A stretch of 64,000 bases of DNA, from NCBI GenBank assembly GCA_030148085.1, contig JASBUF010000061.1:41736-105735 (forward strand), written 5' to 3'. Made by a program: the position numbers and the translations under genes. Shown here piece after piece: positions 48,957 to 58,305 of the stretch. Source of the DNA: Methylophaga sp. GTDB taxonomy: Bacteria > Pseudomonadota > Gammaproteobacteria > Nitrosococcales > Methylophagaceae. Numbering within the stretch: the stretch's first letter is position 1; every line of letters begins with the position of its first letter. Below the pieces are notes generated by a model. The model saw nothing but the letters and a program-made list of their open reading frames with translations, was not told the origin of the DNA and ran no database searches.

Positions 48957-49276
48957 AGCAATCCTTTGCTTATTCGAAATAATCTATCCTTTAGTCGAAC
49001 CTGGTCAACAAGACCAAATTATTCGCTAACACTCATGCGCTTGTTGAAAACAAGCCTATTGCCCCTATGTCTATTAAAACATTTATTCACAGACTATTAC
49101 CCCTACGCAAAAACAACATCAACACCCTGTTTTTATTGGTTAAAACTCAGGATTTGTGTTTAGATAAAACCAGTTTTTGATGAAATAAAACGAGATCGGG
49201 GTAATAAAAAACGATTCTTGGTTAACTAAAAACCATACCCTGCTTGTTCGCAGGGCATGACTATAGACAACAGAAG
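48957..49276. other. AT-rich intergenic region with iteron-like repeats
   Basis: 320 bases without a gene. The motif TATTGCCCC/TATTACCCC occurs at 49057 and 49095 in direct orientation (38 bases apart, start to start) and once inverted, GGGGTAATA, at 49198. AT-rich stretches surround them. This is the usual makeup of an iteron origin next to an initiator gene, but three partial copies are few. A hairpin terminator for the next gene lies at its right end. Confidence 0.45.
49228..49256 (-). terminator. Terminator of the five-gene cargo run
   Basis: CCCTGC and GCAGGG form a six-pair stem with a six-base loop; on the minus strand a T-run follows after a few bases. It lies 21 bases beyond the stop of the last small gene. 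Confidence 0.5.
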
Positions 49277-49498
49277 CTAAAACGTGAAGTTAGAAATTTG
49301 AAATGAGCCATCGGGGTTGCGAGTGCATTTGGGCCCGTACCGAGGTATGTCTTGAATCGCCGTGTCCGTGCCATTGTGCAGGCCGTAATATGTCTTTTCC
49401 ATACCATTTCCTGCATCAATTGTTACGAACAACAACAGCTCATTTGAGCGACCATTGTTTAAATTACGCTCGACTACTTCCAATATTTTGTATTCCAT
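49277..49498 (-). CDS. Unrecognised 73-residue protein
   Basis: 73 residues, ATG with a clear ribosome-binding site (AAAGGAAA). No motif is recognised: a short alpha/beta sequence with YYGLHNGTDTA and a basic stretch YGPKCTRNPDG. It is the last gene of a minus-strand run of cargo genes in the element. Confidence 0.7.
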   Translation of the reverse strand: MEYKILEVVERNLNNGRSNELLLFVTIDAGNGMEKTYYGLHNGTDTAIQDIPRYGPKCTRNPDGSFQISNFTF

Positions 49499-49585
49499 TA
49501 CAAGTTTCCTTTTGTCTGGTGAATTATTTCCTAGAACTGAATATTATATCATTCTCTCACAATGTTCTCAATATTTTCTCACCCC

Positions 49586-50116
49586 TTACCAAGAAGCTCC
49601 CCCATACATATGTGCACTCACCTCAGGCGCTAGTAGCCTCCCCGTTCGATAGGTAAACTGTGCAAAGAGAGACTTTGCCGTGAACAGCAACTTTTCTTCA
49701 TGAATTACTCCCGAAGAGATTTCCCCGAATTCGCTGAACGTGTATTGGTTATTAGTTTTTGTACGAACCCTGTAGGCATTGCTGGTATGTTTGTTTTGCT
49801 CATCGTAAACATAGCCGTATGTCATTTTCTCCACTTGCTCAAGTGGTACTAGACCTGGCACCTGGTTGGATAACGACACAACATACACTTGGAATATCTT
49901 ATGCTCATCGTTCAAAAACTCTCTAATCAGGTCGTCTCCAGAGCTTGCATAATGATGGTTAAATTTTAAATCAAGACACAATGGATCATAGGATATTGCT
50001 ATGAAGAAAGTATCCTGTAACTCTGGAAGTGGGTGACACCAAATTGGGAAATAGTCTTCCCTAGGATCTCGTTCTGACTTGACCTCGTCGATATCAGCCT
50101 TATTGCTTGATGTCAT
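49586..50116 (-). CDS. Unrecognised cargo protein of the element
   Basis: 176 residues from the ATG at 50116 (MTSSNKADIDEVKSERD). No domain recognised; the sequence is soluble and acidic at the N-terminus. A GTG at 50158, overlapping the end of the phosphoesterase gene, gives an alternative start that would add 14 residues. It is the fourth gene of five. Confidence 0.7.
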   Translation of the reverse strand: MTSSNKADIDEVKSERDPREDYFPIWCHPLPELQDTFFIAISYDPLCLDLKFNHHYASSGDDLIREFLNDEHKIFQVYVVSLSNQVPGLVPLEQVEKMTYGYVYDEQNKHTSNAYRVRTKTNNQYTFSEFGEISSGVIHEEKLLFTAKSLFAQFTYRTGRLLAPEVSAHMYGGASW

Positions 50117-50150
50117 ATCAATTTCTCTTGTTAAAGTTATATCTACTTGC

Positions 50151-50909
50151 CTAAACACCTATCGTCAGAGATGACCTGAAAGGCACAGGTATCTTCTCGC
50201 GACGGTATCCTCTCTGATTGCTTACTAAACGACACTTACCAATAGTTGTATCTAAGTTTGAGTGTGTATGCCCGAAACACCAAAGGTCAGCTTTATGAAC
50301 CAAGTTGTCCAGATTTGAAACAAAGCCCGAACTTACTTCATTCATCCCGTAGTACGCATGATTGCAAAGCAGTGATGGCGCATGATGCGTAATGACCACC
50401 GTTTTGCCATCAAACTCTTCATCAAGTTTTCCCGAGAGCCATGCCACTGACTTTTGATGCTCCTGATAAGCATCTTTAGCTCTGAAGCGTTTTCCGTATT
50501 GCGTAATGAGTCTGTGGTCATTCGAGGCGTTATCGAGAACCGCCATGTTCTTATCCCGTTCTGACGGCCCGAACTCATCGAAATAATTTGTCCACAGTGT
50601 TGTTCCCAAGAATCTCACCCCACCGATAATAACTTCGTCTTTCTCCATAAAATGGAGCCAGTCATAACCGCTGGCATAGTCCCTCATGTTCTCTGTGAGC
50701 TTTTGATAATCATGTTTGTAGTACTCATGATTACCAGCGATGTAGAGCACATGCTTTTTGTGTAGTCTTGTAAGCTCCTCTGCCCAGATAAGCCCCTCTA
50801 AACCAACATCGATATCGCCAGCCAATATGATTATGTCAGCATCCGTTGTTGGTATCGAAAAATAGCCCATTTGCTCAATGTGCAGGTCAGATAAAAGTTG
50901 AATTTTCAT
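50151..50909 (-). CDS. Calcineurin-like metallophosphoesterase
   Basis: 252 residues. All the metal-binding motifs are present: SDLHIE (start), GDIDVG, AGNHEYY, VVITHHAPS and FGHTHSN. Members of this family hydrolyse phosphoesters of nucleotides, RNA, or proteins; the substrate is not known. The ATG has a ribosome-binding site (GAGG), and the gene begins 7 bases after the previous stop. It is the only enzyme I can name among the five cargo genes. Confidence 0.92.
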   Translation of the reverse strand: MKIQLLSDLHIEQMGYFSIPTTDADIIILAGDIDVGLEGLIWAEELTRLHKKHVLYIAGNHEYYKHDYQKLTENMRDYASGYDWLHFMEKDEVIIGGVRFLGTTLWTNYFDEFGPSERDKNMAVLDNASNDHRLITQYGKRFRAKDAYQEHQKSVAWLSGKLDEEFDGKTVVITHHAPSLLCNHAYYGMNEVSSGFVSNLDNLVHKADLWCFGHTHSNLDTTIGKCRLVSNQRGYRREKIPVPFRSSLTIGV

Positions 50910-50916
50910 GAGTGCC

Positions 50917-51321
50917 TCAGTTTAAATCTGCACAGTTATCACAAAGCACGATTACCCATTCTGATGAAGTTATGCGCTTCTTTCCTGGTTGACCGCATAG
51001 CTCACAGGTCTTTGCAGCCCGCTGCCTAGCCAGGTCAACAACCTCAGCTACCCCAGCTGCAGACTTTTCAAGGTAAACACATAAATCACCAAACTTTTCC
51101 TTCACCTGACTAACCTGAGGTAGCATGCATATTGGCATACCCTCTCTTTGCAGATGTTGAGCAATAGACTCGATACTGAGTGAGAGTTGATGAATGTGCT
51201 CAAACCACCCATCACCACACTCAACCCCTCGCCGAAGCACGATGGTCTCTGCACCATCAGCTGTTCTTCTGTAAATTAAGGGGCACTCCTCGAATATTTG
51301 CATAATCAGCTGACTATTCAT
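50917..51321 (-). CDS. Small zinc-type protein with phage-like C-terminus
   Basis: 134 residues. The C-terminal part, KTCELCGQPGKKRI...VLCDNC, carries two CxxC pairs, and EKFGDL plus this segment resembles a common phage/element protein of unknown function. Ribosome-binding site GGGAGAG. Its start overlaps the previous gene by 8 bases. Confidence 0.75.
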   Translation of the reverse strand: MNSQLIMQIFEECPLIYRRTADGAETIVLRRGVECGDGWFEHIHQLSLSIESIAQHLQREGMPICMLPQVSQVKEKFGDLCVYLEKSAAGVAEVVDLARQRAAKTCELCGQPGKKRITSSEWVIVLCDNCADLN

Positions 51322-51658
51322 TCAGCTCTCCCTTGCCAGTTTCTGTTCCAGACTTGGGGGCTAAGGCTTTAAGCATCTCATCATCAGCAACGCTATATTT
51401 CCCTTGCGCACTCTCGTCTAGAACTCTCAAAACTAACTCATGCATTTCGCCTCTGGGCTCCGTAAACGAATAAGTCGAACCTGAGAAGGTTTTAGCCGTC
51501 AATTTTTCCAAATCAATTTCCATGATTTCGGTGCTTATGCGCCAGTTTTGGAGTCCTAAGTCGAAGCCCGCGATGTGCATTGTCCCTAGCTCAAACATTT
51601 TTATTACATTCCACTTGCTCATTCGAACAGGGCCAGGTGGCACTATATAAGCATCCAT
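51314..51658 (-). CDS. Unrecognised small protein, first of the cargo run
   Basis: 114 residues from the ATG at 51658, with AAAGGAAAAG as ribosome-binding site. An earlier in-frame start exists 21 codons upstream but lacks such a site. The sequence is mixed alpha/beta with no recognised motif. It overlaps the zinc-type protein by 8 bases, so the two are likely to be made together. Confidence 0.65.
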   Translation of the reverse strand: MDAYIVPPGPVRMSKWNVIKMFELGTMHIAGFDLGLQNWRISTEIMEIDLEKLTAKTFSGSTYSFTEPRGEMHELVLRVLDESAQGKYSVADDEMLKALAPKSGTETGKGELNE

Positions 51659-52182
51659 AACTTTTCCTTTATTTTTGGTGATTACATATCTAGAAAAGCA
51701 GATTATTGAGGGAGATTGCAACCCGTTTATAGAACGCGTATATTAAGATAATATCCATTTATATCAATAACTTACCATGCTTATATTGTATAAAATAAAC
51801 TTGAAGTTAATTTGCTGATTTTAATGGAATTTTTTCGAGCTATTGGGGAGTAGTAAGATTAAGTTTAGTTAGTTCAACAAGTGATCTGCGTATTGGTTTT
51901 TTTGGCTCAAAATCTTGCGCAAATTTTCACCCAGAAAGACGCTTTGAGATTTTGAATTGATTGTGACCCTACCCCAAAATTCTGGTCCATTTAAATTGGA
52001 AAATCCTGTTGACTCTCCATAAGGACCAGTTCTCGACTCAGGTGAGCCTGGGCCTGCGGCAAGGTGAACGGATCGGGCAGCCTAGACATCAAGCCAGCAG
52101 TGAAATTCTGGTCGCATGATCCAAACAGATCTCAGCAAGTAATAGACTCTGCTTAAACATCATCCACGACAAGGAGTTGCCT
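51659..52182. other. Gene-free region with a GC-richer scrap
   Basis: The first 300 bases are AT-rich and show nothing I can name. From about 51967 to 52130 the composition is more GC-rich; the sequence AAATTCTGGTC occurs at 51977 and again at 52103. The stretch has no intact reading frame and looks like the remains of an insertion sequence. It separates the cargo genes from the signalling cluster. Confidence 0.4.
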
Positions 52183-54651
52183 CTAGCTAGCCATAATAGG
52201 CATGGTCAGTGTTACCGAAGTGCCATGGCCAGGAGTACTGTCGATTTCGAGAGTTAAGTTCATTTTCTCAGCCAACTCTTTAGCAACAGACAAGCCCAAT
52301 CCGGTTCCAGGTGTATTACCCGTGTTATCAGCACGCCAGAATCGTTCAAATGCAAATTTTGATTGTTCCGCAGTCATACCGATACCGTGATCAATGATTC
52401 GAAGATAGACTAAGTTACTGGACTCGTCTGCTTCTGTACAAACCTCAATAAGTTCATCAACAGCAGAAAACTTAATAGCGTTATCAATGATGTGTTTAAG
52501 AATAATCGTAAATACTTCATCATTGAGCAAAACAAAGCACCCATCAGCATGAAGCTGGAGATTGATCTTCCCTTTTTGTCTCTCGTCGTAGTGGTTTTTT
52601 CTTGTTTCATTAATGAGCTCATCAATACTATAAGCCTCAAGTGATGCTATTTTGCCTGAGGCTGAGTCAATCTGAGCTATAGTCAATATGTCATTGATTA
52701 GTTTAACGAGGTTATGAGATTCATCTACGATGGCCTGGTGGAATAATGCTTGCTGATTTTTATCAAGCTCTTTTGAAGATAAAAGCTCGGCATACCCCAG
52801 CACAGATGACATCGGTGTCCTCAATTCGTGTGCCACCGAAGCAAGAAAATTGTTTTTCATCGATTCAAGCGCTGAAGCCATTGTGACATCTGATAAATAG
52901 ATGACATATTTGGTTTCGTTGTGTGTATTACTTTCAAAATCTGTTCGCTGCTGACATCGAATGACTCGCCATTCTGGCTGTTTCAGTCTGAATGTAAAAC
53001 TGGATTCGTTATTATCAAGACGGTCAGGATTCTCCATCAGTAGTTTCAATTTATTCCAAAATTGAATGTTACTCAAGCCAACCCAGTCATTGGCGTTGGT
53101 AGCTGTCATTTTACAGAATGCAGGGTTAACCAAGACTACCTTATCATCGGTATTTATGGTGACAAAACCATCAGGACTGAGGTCAAAAACCGCTTGTAGT
53201 TTTGAATTGAGGTCAGCTAATGCTTTTTCTGCTTTAGCAGTAAGCTGATTCTGACGCTCAAGGTCTATCCCCATCTTCTGGATACCTTTTGCTGTTCGTG
53301 ATAGCTCCATGACAGCGAAATCCGGTGACGCTAAATGATATTGTCCCTTTGAAATCTGCTGTGTCATGTGATCAATATCCTCCAGCGGTTTGGAGACGAA
53401 CTCGCTCATTTTCTTAGCGCGATAATAAAGTATGGTAAAAAACACCATATAAAAGACGACCATCGCAGCCACAACAAGCCAAGCCATCACACTTAATCTT
53501 TCTGCTAAGCTGTTAGCAGTTTCATAAACACGCTTATCAGGAATACTTATAACTAGCTTCCAGCCTGTTTCTGGGATTGTTGACCATGACAGAATTCTAG
53601 GTTCGCCTATATCCAGATGTTCCAGCCCAGCCTCACTCTGTTCAAGTCCTTTGCCTATGTCAGTATCAGCGAGCCGTTTGAACAAATTAAATGACTCTGG
53701 TTTGAATGTATCTTGTCTGATTGCGTCTGTGTATTGGTAAGTAGTCAATTCATTCAATGACCAGTCATTTTCCGCTTCTTTTGGCATGGCAATAATAGTT
53801 CCATCCCTACCCAGCAAAAGACCATAACCATCCCAAGGTATTTCAAGGTTCAAGACCTGCTCGATGATCGTGCTGACAGTGATATCAATACCTATGACGC
53901 CCTCAAGAAAGTTTTCGGTATAAACCGGTGCAATAGCTGAAGTCATCCAGCCTTGTCCCGCTGGATCTACATAAACATCCGTCCAAACAACACGCTTTTC
54001 GGGGTTATTCTTGGCATCCGCTTCGTAATAGAAGTTGTATTCAGGAATATCCATCTTCGCTTCGTACTGCTCAAGAACATCAAAATAAGGGTAGATACGA
54101 TTCATTGAGTCATGGGTGTTGTAATAGAGTTGAACTACTAAAGGGAATGTATCCAGGACTCCCAGATATGCACTATCAAGCGCTGCACTCAGATAAGCTT
54201 TTTTTCGCTCTTTCTCACCAACGGGCTTGACGCCACTGTAAAATAGCGCCCCCCTGCCAGTATCTCTCACTGAGTAAAAAACACCTTCTTCCGTATAGCT
54301 GTAGTTCTCGGGTCTATCTGACCGTGCAGGTATTTCACCAGCCATGATCTGCCGAGTATGTTCAGCCAAGTAACTTGTTGCACTTTTTATTGCTCTTAGC
54401 TGCTGATTTATTGATGATGCTTCCCTATTTACAGTCTCCCGAACCGTCTGCTCAGCAATGTTTCTGACAGCTTCTGTGTTGTAGTGGTTTGAAAACGAGT
54501 TACTCAAGAAATAGAGGACAATGAGTGCTACCTCAACCACCAGAAGCGGTATAAGCGATGTTCTGAAGTAAGAGCGCCACACCCATCTTACTAGGGGCAT
54601 ATCATGTGGTCGCTGAGATGGCGACGGATGACCAGAGTAGGCACTATTCAT
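52183..54651 (-). CDS. Membrane histidine kinase with Cache-like sensor, HAMP and PAS
   Basis: 822 residues: membrane helix about 30-52; a large periplasmic sensor region (about 55-385) of the dCache type, with WTDVYVDPAGQGWMTSAIAPVY and EGVIGIDITVSTI; second helix about 388-412; HAMP; PAS about 475-590; phosphoacceptor H608 in VAHELRTPM; ATPase domain with HIIDNAIKFS, DHGIGMT and GTGLGLSVAKE. A complete orthodox kinase without receiver. Last gene in the signalling run, 55 bases downstream of the next kinase. Confidence 0.93.
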   Translation of the reverse strand: MNSAYSGHPSPSQRPHDMPLVRWVWRSYFRTSLIPLLVVEVALIVLYFLSNSFSNHYNTEAVRNIAEQTVRETVNREASSINQQLRAIKSATSYLAEHTRQIMAGEIPARSDRPENYSYTEEGVFYSVRDTGRGALFYSGVKPVGEKERKKAYLSAALDSAYLGVLDTFPLVVQLYYNTHDSMNRIYPYFDVLEQYEAKMDIPEYNFYYEADAKNNPEKRVVWTDVYVDPAGQGWMTSAIAPVYTENFLEGVIGIDITVSTIIEQVLNLEIPWDGYGLLLGRDGTIIAMPKEAENDWSLNELTTYQYTDAIRQDTFKPESFNLFKRLADTDIGKGLEQSEAGLEHLDIGEPRILSWSTIPETGWKLVISIPDKRVYETANSLAERLSVMAWLVVAAMVVFYMVFFTILYYRAKKMSEFVSKPLEDIDHMTQQISKGQYHLASPDFAVMELSRTAKGIQKMGIDLERQNQLTAKAEKALADLNSKLQAVFDLSPDGFVTINTDDKVVLVNPAFCKMTATNANDWVGLSNIQFWNKLKLLMENPDRLDNNESSFTFRLKQPEWRVIRCQQRTDFESNTHNETKYVIYLSDVTMASALESMKNNFLASVAHELRTPMSSVLGYAELLSSKELDKNQQALFHQAIVDESHNLVKLINDILTIAQIDSASGKIASLEAYSIDELINETRKNHYDERQKGKINLQLHADGCFVLLNDEVFTIILKHIIDNAIKFSAVDELIEVCTEADESSNLVYLRIIDHGIGMTAEQSKFAFERFWRADNTGNTPGTGLGLSVAKELAEKMNLTLEIDSTPGHGTSVTLTMPIMAS

Positions 54652-54706
54652 TGATGTGCCAGAGAAATGAGTTGATTCCGCATCGGGATACTCAGGAAAT
54701 AGAGGC

Positions 54707-57034
54707 TCATGAATCGTTTCGAAGGTCCAGCGGTAACCATACTGAAACTACCGTACCCTCGCCATAAATACTTTGAACCGTAATTTCGCCACAATGAAGA
54801 TCAATCACTTGTTTCACAATTGCCATCCCAAGCCCCGTACCTGGCCTATCGGAATTCTGATCAGCACGATAGAAACGTTCAAAGACCCTCTCTATTTGCT
54901 CCTCTTTCATTCCAATTCCATGATCAGTGACAGAAAAAAGCACACCATCGATCATGTTCCTCTGTTCTTCTTTTGCAGAAAAAACTATCTGACTGCCTGG
55001 ATTGGAATATTTAGCAGCATTGCTGATCAAATTATGCATAACCTGCTTGATTTTTTCGGAGTCGCACATGATCGGTTTGAGATCATCATCAATGTGAACT
55101 TCTAATGAATGGCTTTTAGCGTATTCAGACTGTTTTCCAATGATTTGCTGCAGTAGCTCTTTGAGACTATTTTCCTGGTAGTTGAGGCTGGTAGCTAATC
55201 TAGACTCGATTCGAGCCAAATCAAGCAGGTCATCAAGGATATGAGATAGCCTCTCTGCTTCTTCGTAGACTATCTTGAGGGCCCCATGCTGCTGATCTTG
55301 AGGAATTTTATTGTCTATCATTAACTCAAGATAACCAAAAACATTTGCCATAGGCGTTCTTAGCTCATGCGCAGCAGTTGATAGGAACTCCGATTTGATC
55401 TGCTCCATTTGCACCTGATCGGTAATGTCTCGGAGCAATATCAGCCCTCCGGCGGCTGCCCCCATATCAAATTTGACAACCTTACTGAAAAGTTTATTTT
55501 TCTCCGTTAGTGAGTGAATCACCTGACTGACCGTCCAGTTATTGGTGTCATCAAAAAGGTTGTCATGAATATCTGTGTAGTTGACTTTGGGACCATCTAC
55601 AATAGCTGTATGATGCAAGCGAGATTCAATCTCTCTACAGCAAGAAACCATGCCGCCCTGGGTTAGAGCGCTTATTTGGTGCAGGAATTGTGTGTTAAAG
55701 CTTCGAATGGTTCCTTCATTATCAAAATAAGCTAGTCCATCTGGAATCAACTCGAAAATGTTGGCTCTGATTGAAGATAACTCATGGAGCGCCTGGTTTA
55801 CCTCTTGCAGTGCAGAGACATCCCTTATAGCCCATACAAAATATTCATTATCATGCTCATCAGATGTATCGATTGCCAATAATGTAAGTTCAATAAAATG
55901 CTTCTTGGATAAGTCTAATAAAGACTCTGATAGCGTTTTCTTACGCTCCAATAATTGTCTTGCATTGTTATTGAAGACTTCATTGGAAGTCTCTGTGATG
56001 TACTCTATTTCTTGTTTGCTTGTGTCTAGCAGTCCGGTTGACAGAAATTTTTTATTTTTAAATACAATACGTCCATCTGAATTAGTCACCACAATCGACA
56101 TCGGAATCAGATTCAACAAATCTCCCTGAAAATTTTTCTGCCTGTTAATTTCATTTGTTCTTTCTTCGACTATCCGTCTTAGTTTTTCTGGTTGCCGTAC
56201 CAGCCAAAGCGTCGCGAATGCAAACAGCGTTGCAGAAAACAGCGAGATGATATAACCAATCCATCCAAGTGAGTTGTATGGTGTTTTATCATGGAGTTTG
56301 AGTTCCCATACTGAGTTCTGGATCTGTATCGACTTTTGGTGATGGGTAACATTTTGTGCAGGGTAAGTTTCACTACTGAAGGTGAAAGCTTGCTTTGTAA
56401 TCTCATCTGTTACGGTGATTTCATAGTCCAGTTCACGGGCGACCAGTTCGGGTAGACCTGTTGACTTGATAAAGTCATCCATGAGCATCAGTACAGTAAC
56501 AAACCCCCATGGTTTTCTTTTATTCTCAGGCGTATGGAAAACCGGAGCGCTGGCAACAATCCCCATGCCCCCCTGTACCAGCTCAAAAGGACCCAAGATA
56601 ATTAATTCGTTCTTGAGATAGGCATTCCAGGCGACTGAGCTTCGTGGATCGTCAGCCATGAAACGGTAGCCAAGGGCTGCTTCGTGGCCTGCTAGTGGAT
56701 ATATTTGTTGAATAACACCATCAGGTGCCAACTGGAGATTAGTGATACCGTCGATCTTATTAATTAAAGACTCTGCATAATTTTCAAAACTGGCAACAAG
56801 ATCGTCAGGTCCATGCAACTCAATTTCGTTTTTCAAAAAGAGTGCTGCATCGAGAGACCTTTCTAACCTTTTTTCGATATCCCGCGTGACAGAATGAAGC
56901 ATATTGAGCATATAGCGCTCATGATTCTGAAATTTGACCAGATTTGACTGGTAGGTAATGAAACTACCGATAGAAAAAGCAATGAGAAAAGCCAGAACAA
57001 AACTGGAGATGGAAACTGCTTTAGCTTTTCTCAT
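54707..57034 (-). CDS. Membrane histidine kinase with CHASE sensor and PAS
   Basis: 775 residues: membrane helix about 7-28; a CHASE-type extracellular region (about 35-260) with LQLAPDGVIQQIYPL and GIVASAPVFH; second helix about 265-285; two PAS-like regions (about 300-535); H556 in TAAHELRTPM; ATPase domain with VMHNLISNAAKYS, DHGIGMK and GTGLGMAIVKQ. CHASE domains bind small ligands such as cytokinin or peptides. It begins 6 bases after the stop of the MerR-receiver gene, so they are probably a pair. Confidence 0.93.
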   Translation of the reverse strand: MRKAKAVSISSFVLAFLIAFSIGSFITYQSNLVKFQNHERYMLNMLHSVTRDIEKRLERSLDAALFLKNEIELHGPDDLVASFENYAESLINKIDGITNLQLAPDGVIQQIYPLAGHEAALGYRFMADDPRSSVAWNAYLKNELIILGPFELVQGGMGIVASAPVFHTPENKRKPWGFVTVLMLMDDFIKSTGLPELVARELDYEITVTDEITKQAFTFSSETYPAQNVTHHQKSIQIQNSVWELKLHDKTPYNSLGWIGYIISLFSATLFAFATLWLVRQPEKLRRIVEERTNEINRQKNFQGDLLNLIPMSIVVTNSDGRIVFKNKKFLSTGLLDTSKQEIEYITETSNEVFNNNARQLLERKKTLSESLLDLSKKHFIELTLLAIDTSDEHDNEYFVWAIRDVSALQEVNQALHELSSIRANIFELIPDGLAYFDNEGTIRSFNTQFLHQISALTQGGMVSCCREIESRLHHTAIVDGPKVNYTDIHDNLFDDTNNWTVSQVIHSLTEKNKLFSKVVKFDMGAAAGGLILLRDITDQVQMEQIKSEFLSTAAHELRTPMANVFGYLELMIDNKIPQDQQHGALKIVYEEAERLSHILDDLLDLARIESRLATSLNYQENSLKELLQQIIGKQSEYAKSHSLEVHIDDDLKPIMCDSEKIKQVMHNLISNAAKYSNPGSQIVFSAKEEQRNMIDGVLFSVTDHGIGMKEEQIERVFERFYRADQNSDRPGTGLGMAIVKQVIDLHCGEITVQSIYGEGTVVSVWLPLDLRNDS

Positions 57035-57040
57035 ATGGTG

Positions 57041-57646
57041 TTATTCTTCTTTTTGTTGGGGAATTTGCACTTTCTTATTAATTTTTTCTTCAACAATTTC
57101 TCTGACAAGGCCAAAATCTATCGGCTTTTTGAGGATCCTGATGTCTTTTATGTTAGGCAGATTATGCGAAATTTTCTCTTCGGTCAGGCCAGTGACAATT
57201 ATAAGGTCATCAAATGAAAGTAAATCGTTTTTGATGAGTGTCGCAACAATCTGGAAACCGTCAACCTTAGGAAGGTTAAGGTCCAATATAATTAAATCTG
57301 GCCTACAGTTCCCAGCTTTGTAAAGGCCATCGTAGCCATCCTGTGATAAAAACAATTCAATGGGAAGGTCCCAGCTGTTTATTGTCAAGTTGTATAAGTT
57401 AAGCAGGTACGCATCATCCTCAACAACCAAGACTTTCAGCTTGTTTTTGTGAGATTGCATAAACTCAGGGACATTATTTTCCTCTTCGAGAGTTGATGCC
57501 AGCTTTTCAACTTCATCGATAGAAAACCGTCGATGCCCGCCTGGCGTTTTCCAGCTTTTCAGTAAACCTGAGTCAGACCACAAAAGAACGGTTCTTGATG
57601 TGACGCCCAGTTTGTCTGCTGCCTGTTTTGTGGTGCAAAGTTCCAT
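57041..57646 (-). CDS. Receiver domain with N-terminal MerR/excisionase-type DNA-binding domain
   Basis: 201 residues, ATG with a strong site (AGGGAG). Residues 1-50 form a MerR/excisionase helix-turn-helix (TTKQAADKLGVTSRTV, GLLKSWKTPGGHRRF); 70-195 is a receiver with E76-D77-D78, phosphoacceptor D122 (LIILDLNLPK), VTG and KKP. Receivers normally precede output domains; here the DNA-binding domain comes first and is of the excisionase kind. It is probably the output regulator of the adjacent kinase. Confidence 0.92.
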   Translation of the reverse strand: MELCTTKQAADKLGVTSRTVLLWSDSGLLKSWKTPGGHRRFSIDEVEKLASTLEEENNVPEFMQSHKNKLKVLVVEDDAYLLNLYNLTINSWDLPIELFLSQDGYDGLYKAGNCRPDLIILDLNLPKVDGFQIVATLIKNDLLSFDDLIIVTGLTEEKISHNLPNIKDIRILKKPIDFGLVREIVEEKINKKVQIPQQKEE

Positions 57647-57893
57647 TTTTACTCCCTCTCATGATCAATTCGCTTTATTCTAGAGTAAATCTAATTTTCT
57701 TGCGAGGGCGTAGTAATTTCAGGATAAATAAGATGTCAGGAAATGTTTTAGTCAGAAATTTCTGATCTGGTAGTCAAATGATTGGCATTATCCCAATGGA
57801 ATCTCCAGTTGTTCTAATTCCTAATAGCAATTTTGTATGGTGTATTTCCTTGCATAGCAACCCGACGAGGCTCTCTGGCTCCAATGAGAGTGC

Positions 57894-58271
57894 TCAGGAT
57901 CTGGATGGGTTTTTAAGTGTCTCAAGTAAGCTCAACGGGCTGAAGGGTTTGACAATGTATGCATCAGCACCACATTTGCCACCCGTTTCAAGATCAGTCT
58001 TTTGCCCCTTTGCAGATAGCATGATCACTCGGATATCGCTCAAAGCGGCATCAGATTTTATTCTTCGGCATAATTCAAAACCGTCCATCTCTCCGGGCAT
58101 CATGACATCCAGTAACACTGTGTCTGGTTTAAGCGCCTTGATCAACGGTAATGCTTCATCAGCGGTTTCTGCTTCATGAATTTGATAATCACTGAAACTA
58201 AGCGTGACTTTCAGCAACTCTCTTAATTTCTTGTTATCGTCTACGATGATCAAACTTCTAAATTCACTCAT
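57894..58271 (-). CDS. Stand-alone receiver domain (response regulator)
   Basis: 125 residues made of one CheY-like domain: acidic pair D11-D12, phosphoacceptor D55 (TVLLDVMMPG), S in MLSAKG, and KPFSP. No output domain, so it acts as a shuttle in a phosphorelay or by protein binding. It follows the PAS protein by 34 bases. Confidence 0.93.
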   Translation of the reverse strand: MSEFRSLIIVDDNKKLRELLKVTLSFSDYQIHEAETADEALPLIKALKPDTVLLDVMMPGEMDGFELCRRIKSDAALSDIRVIMLSAKGQKTDLETGGKCGADAYIVKPFSPLSLLETLKNPSRS

Positions 58272-58305
58272 TTTGTTCTCTTATCCATTTATGTGGCAGA
58301 TCTGT

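Noticed and set aside
57741..57780. CAGAAATTTCTG palindrome upstream of the stand-alone receiver stop
   Set aside because: Looks like a possible operator, but it lies in a region downstream of the receiver gene and upstream of the MerR-type gene with no repeat elsewhere; left as chance.
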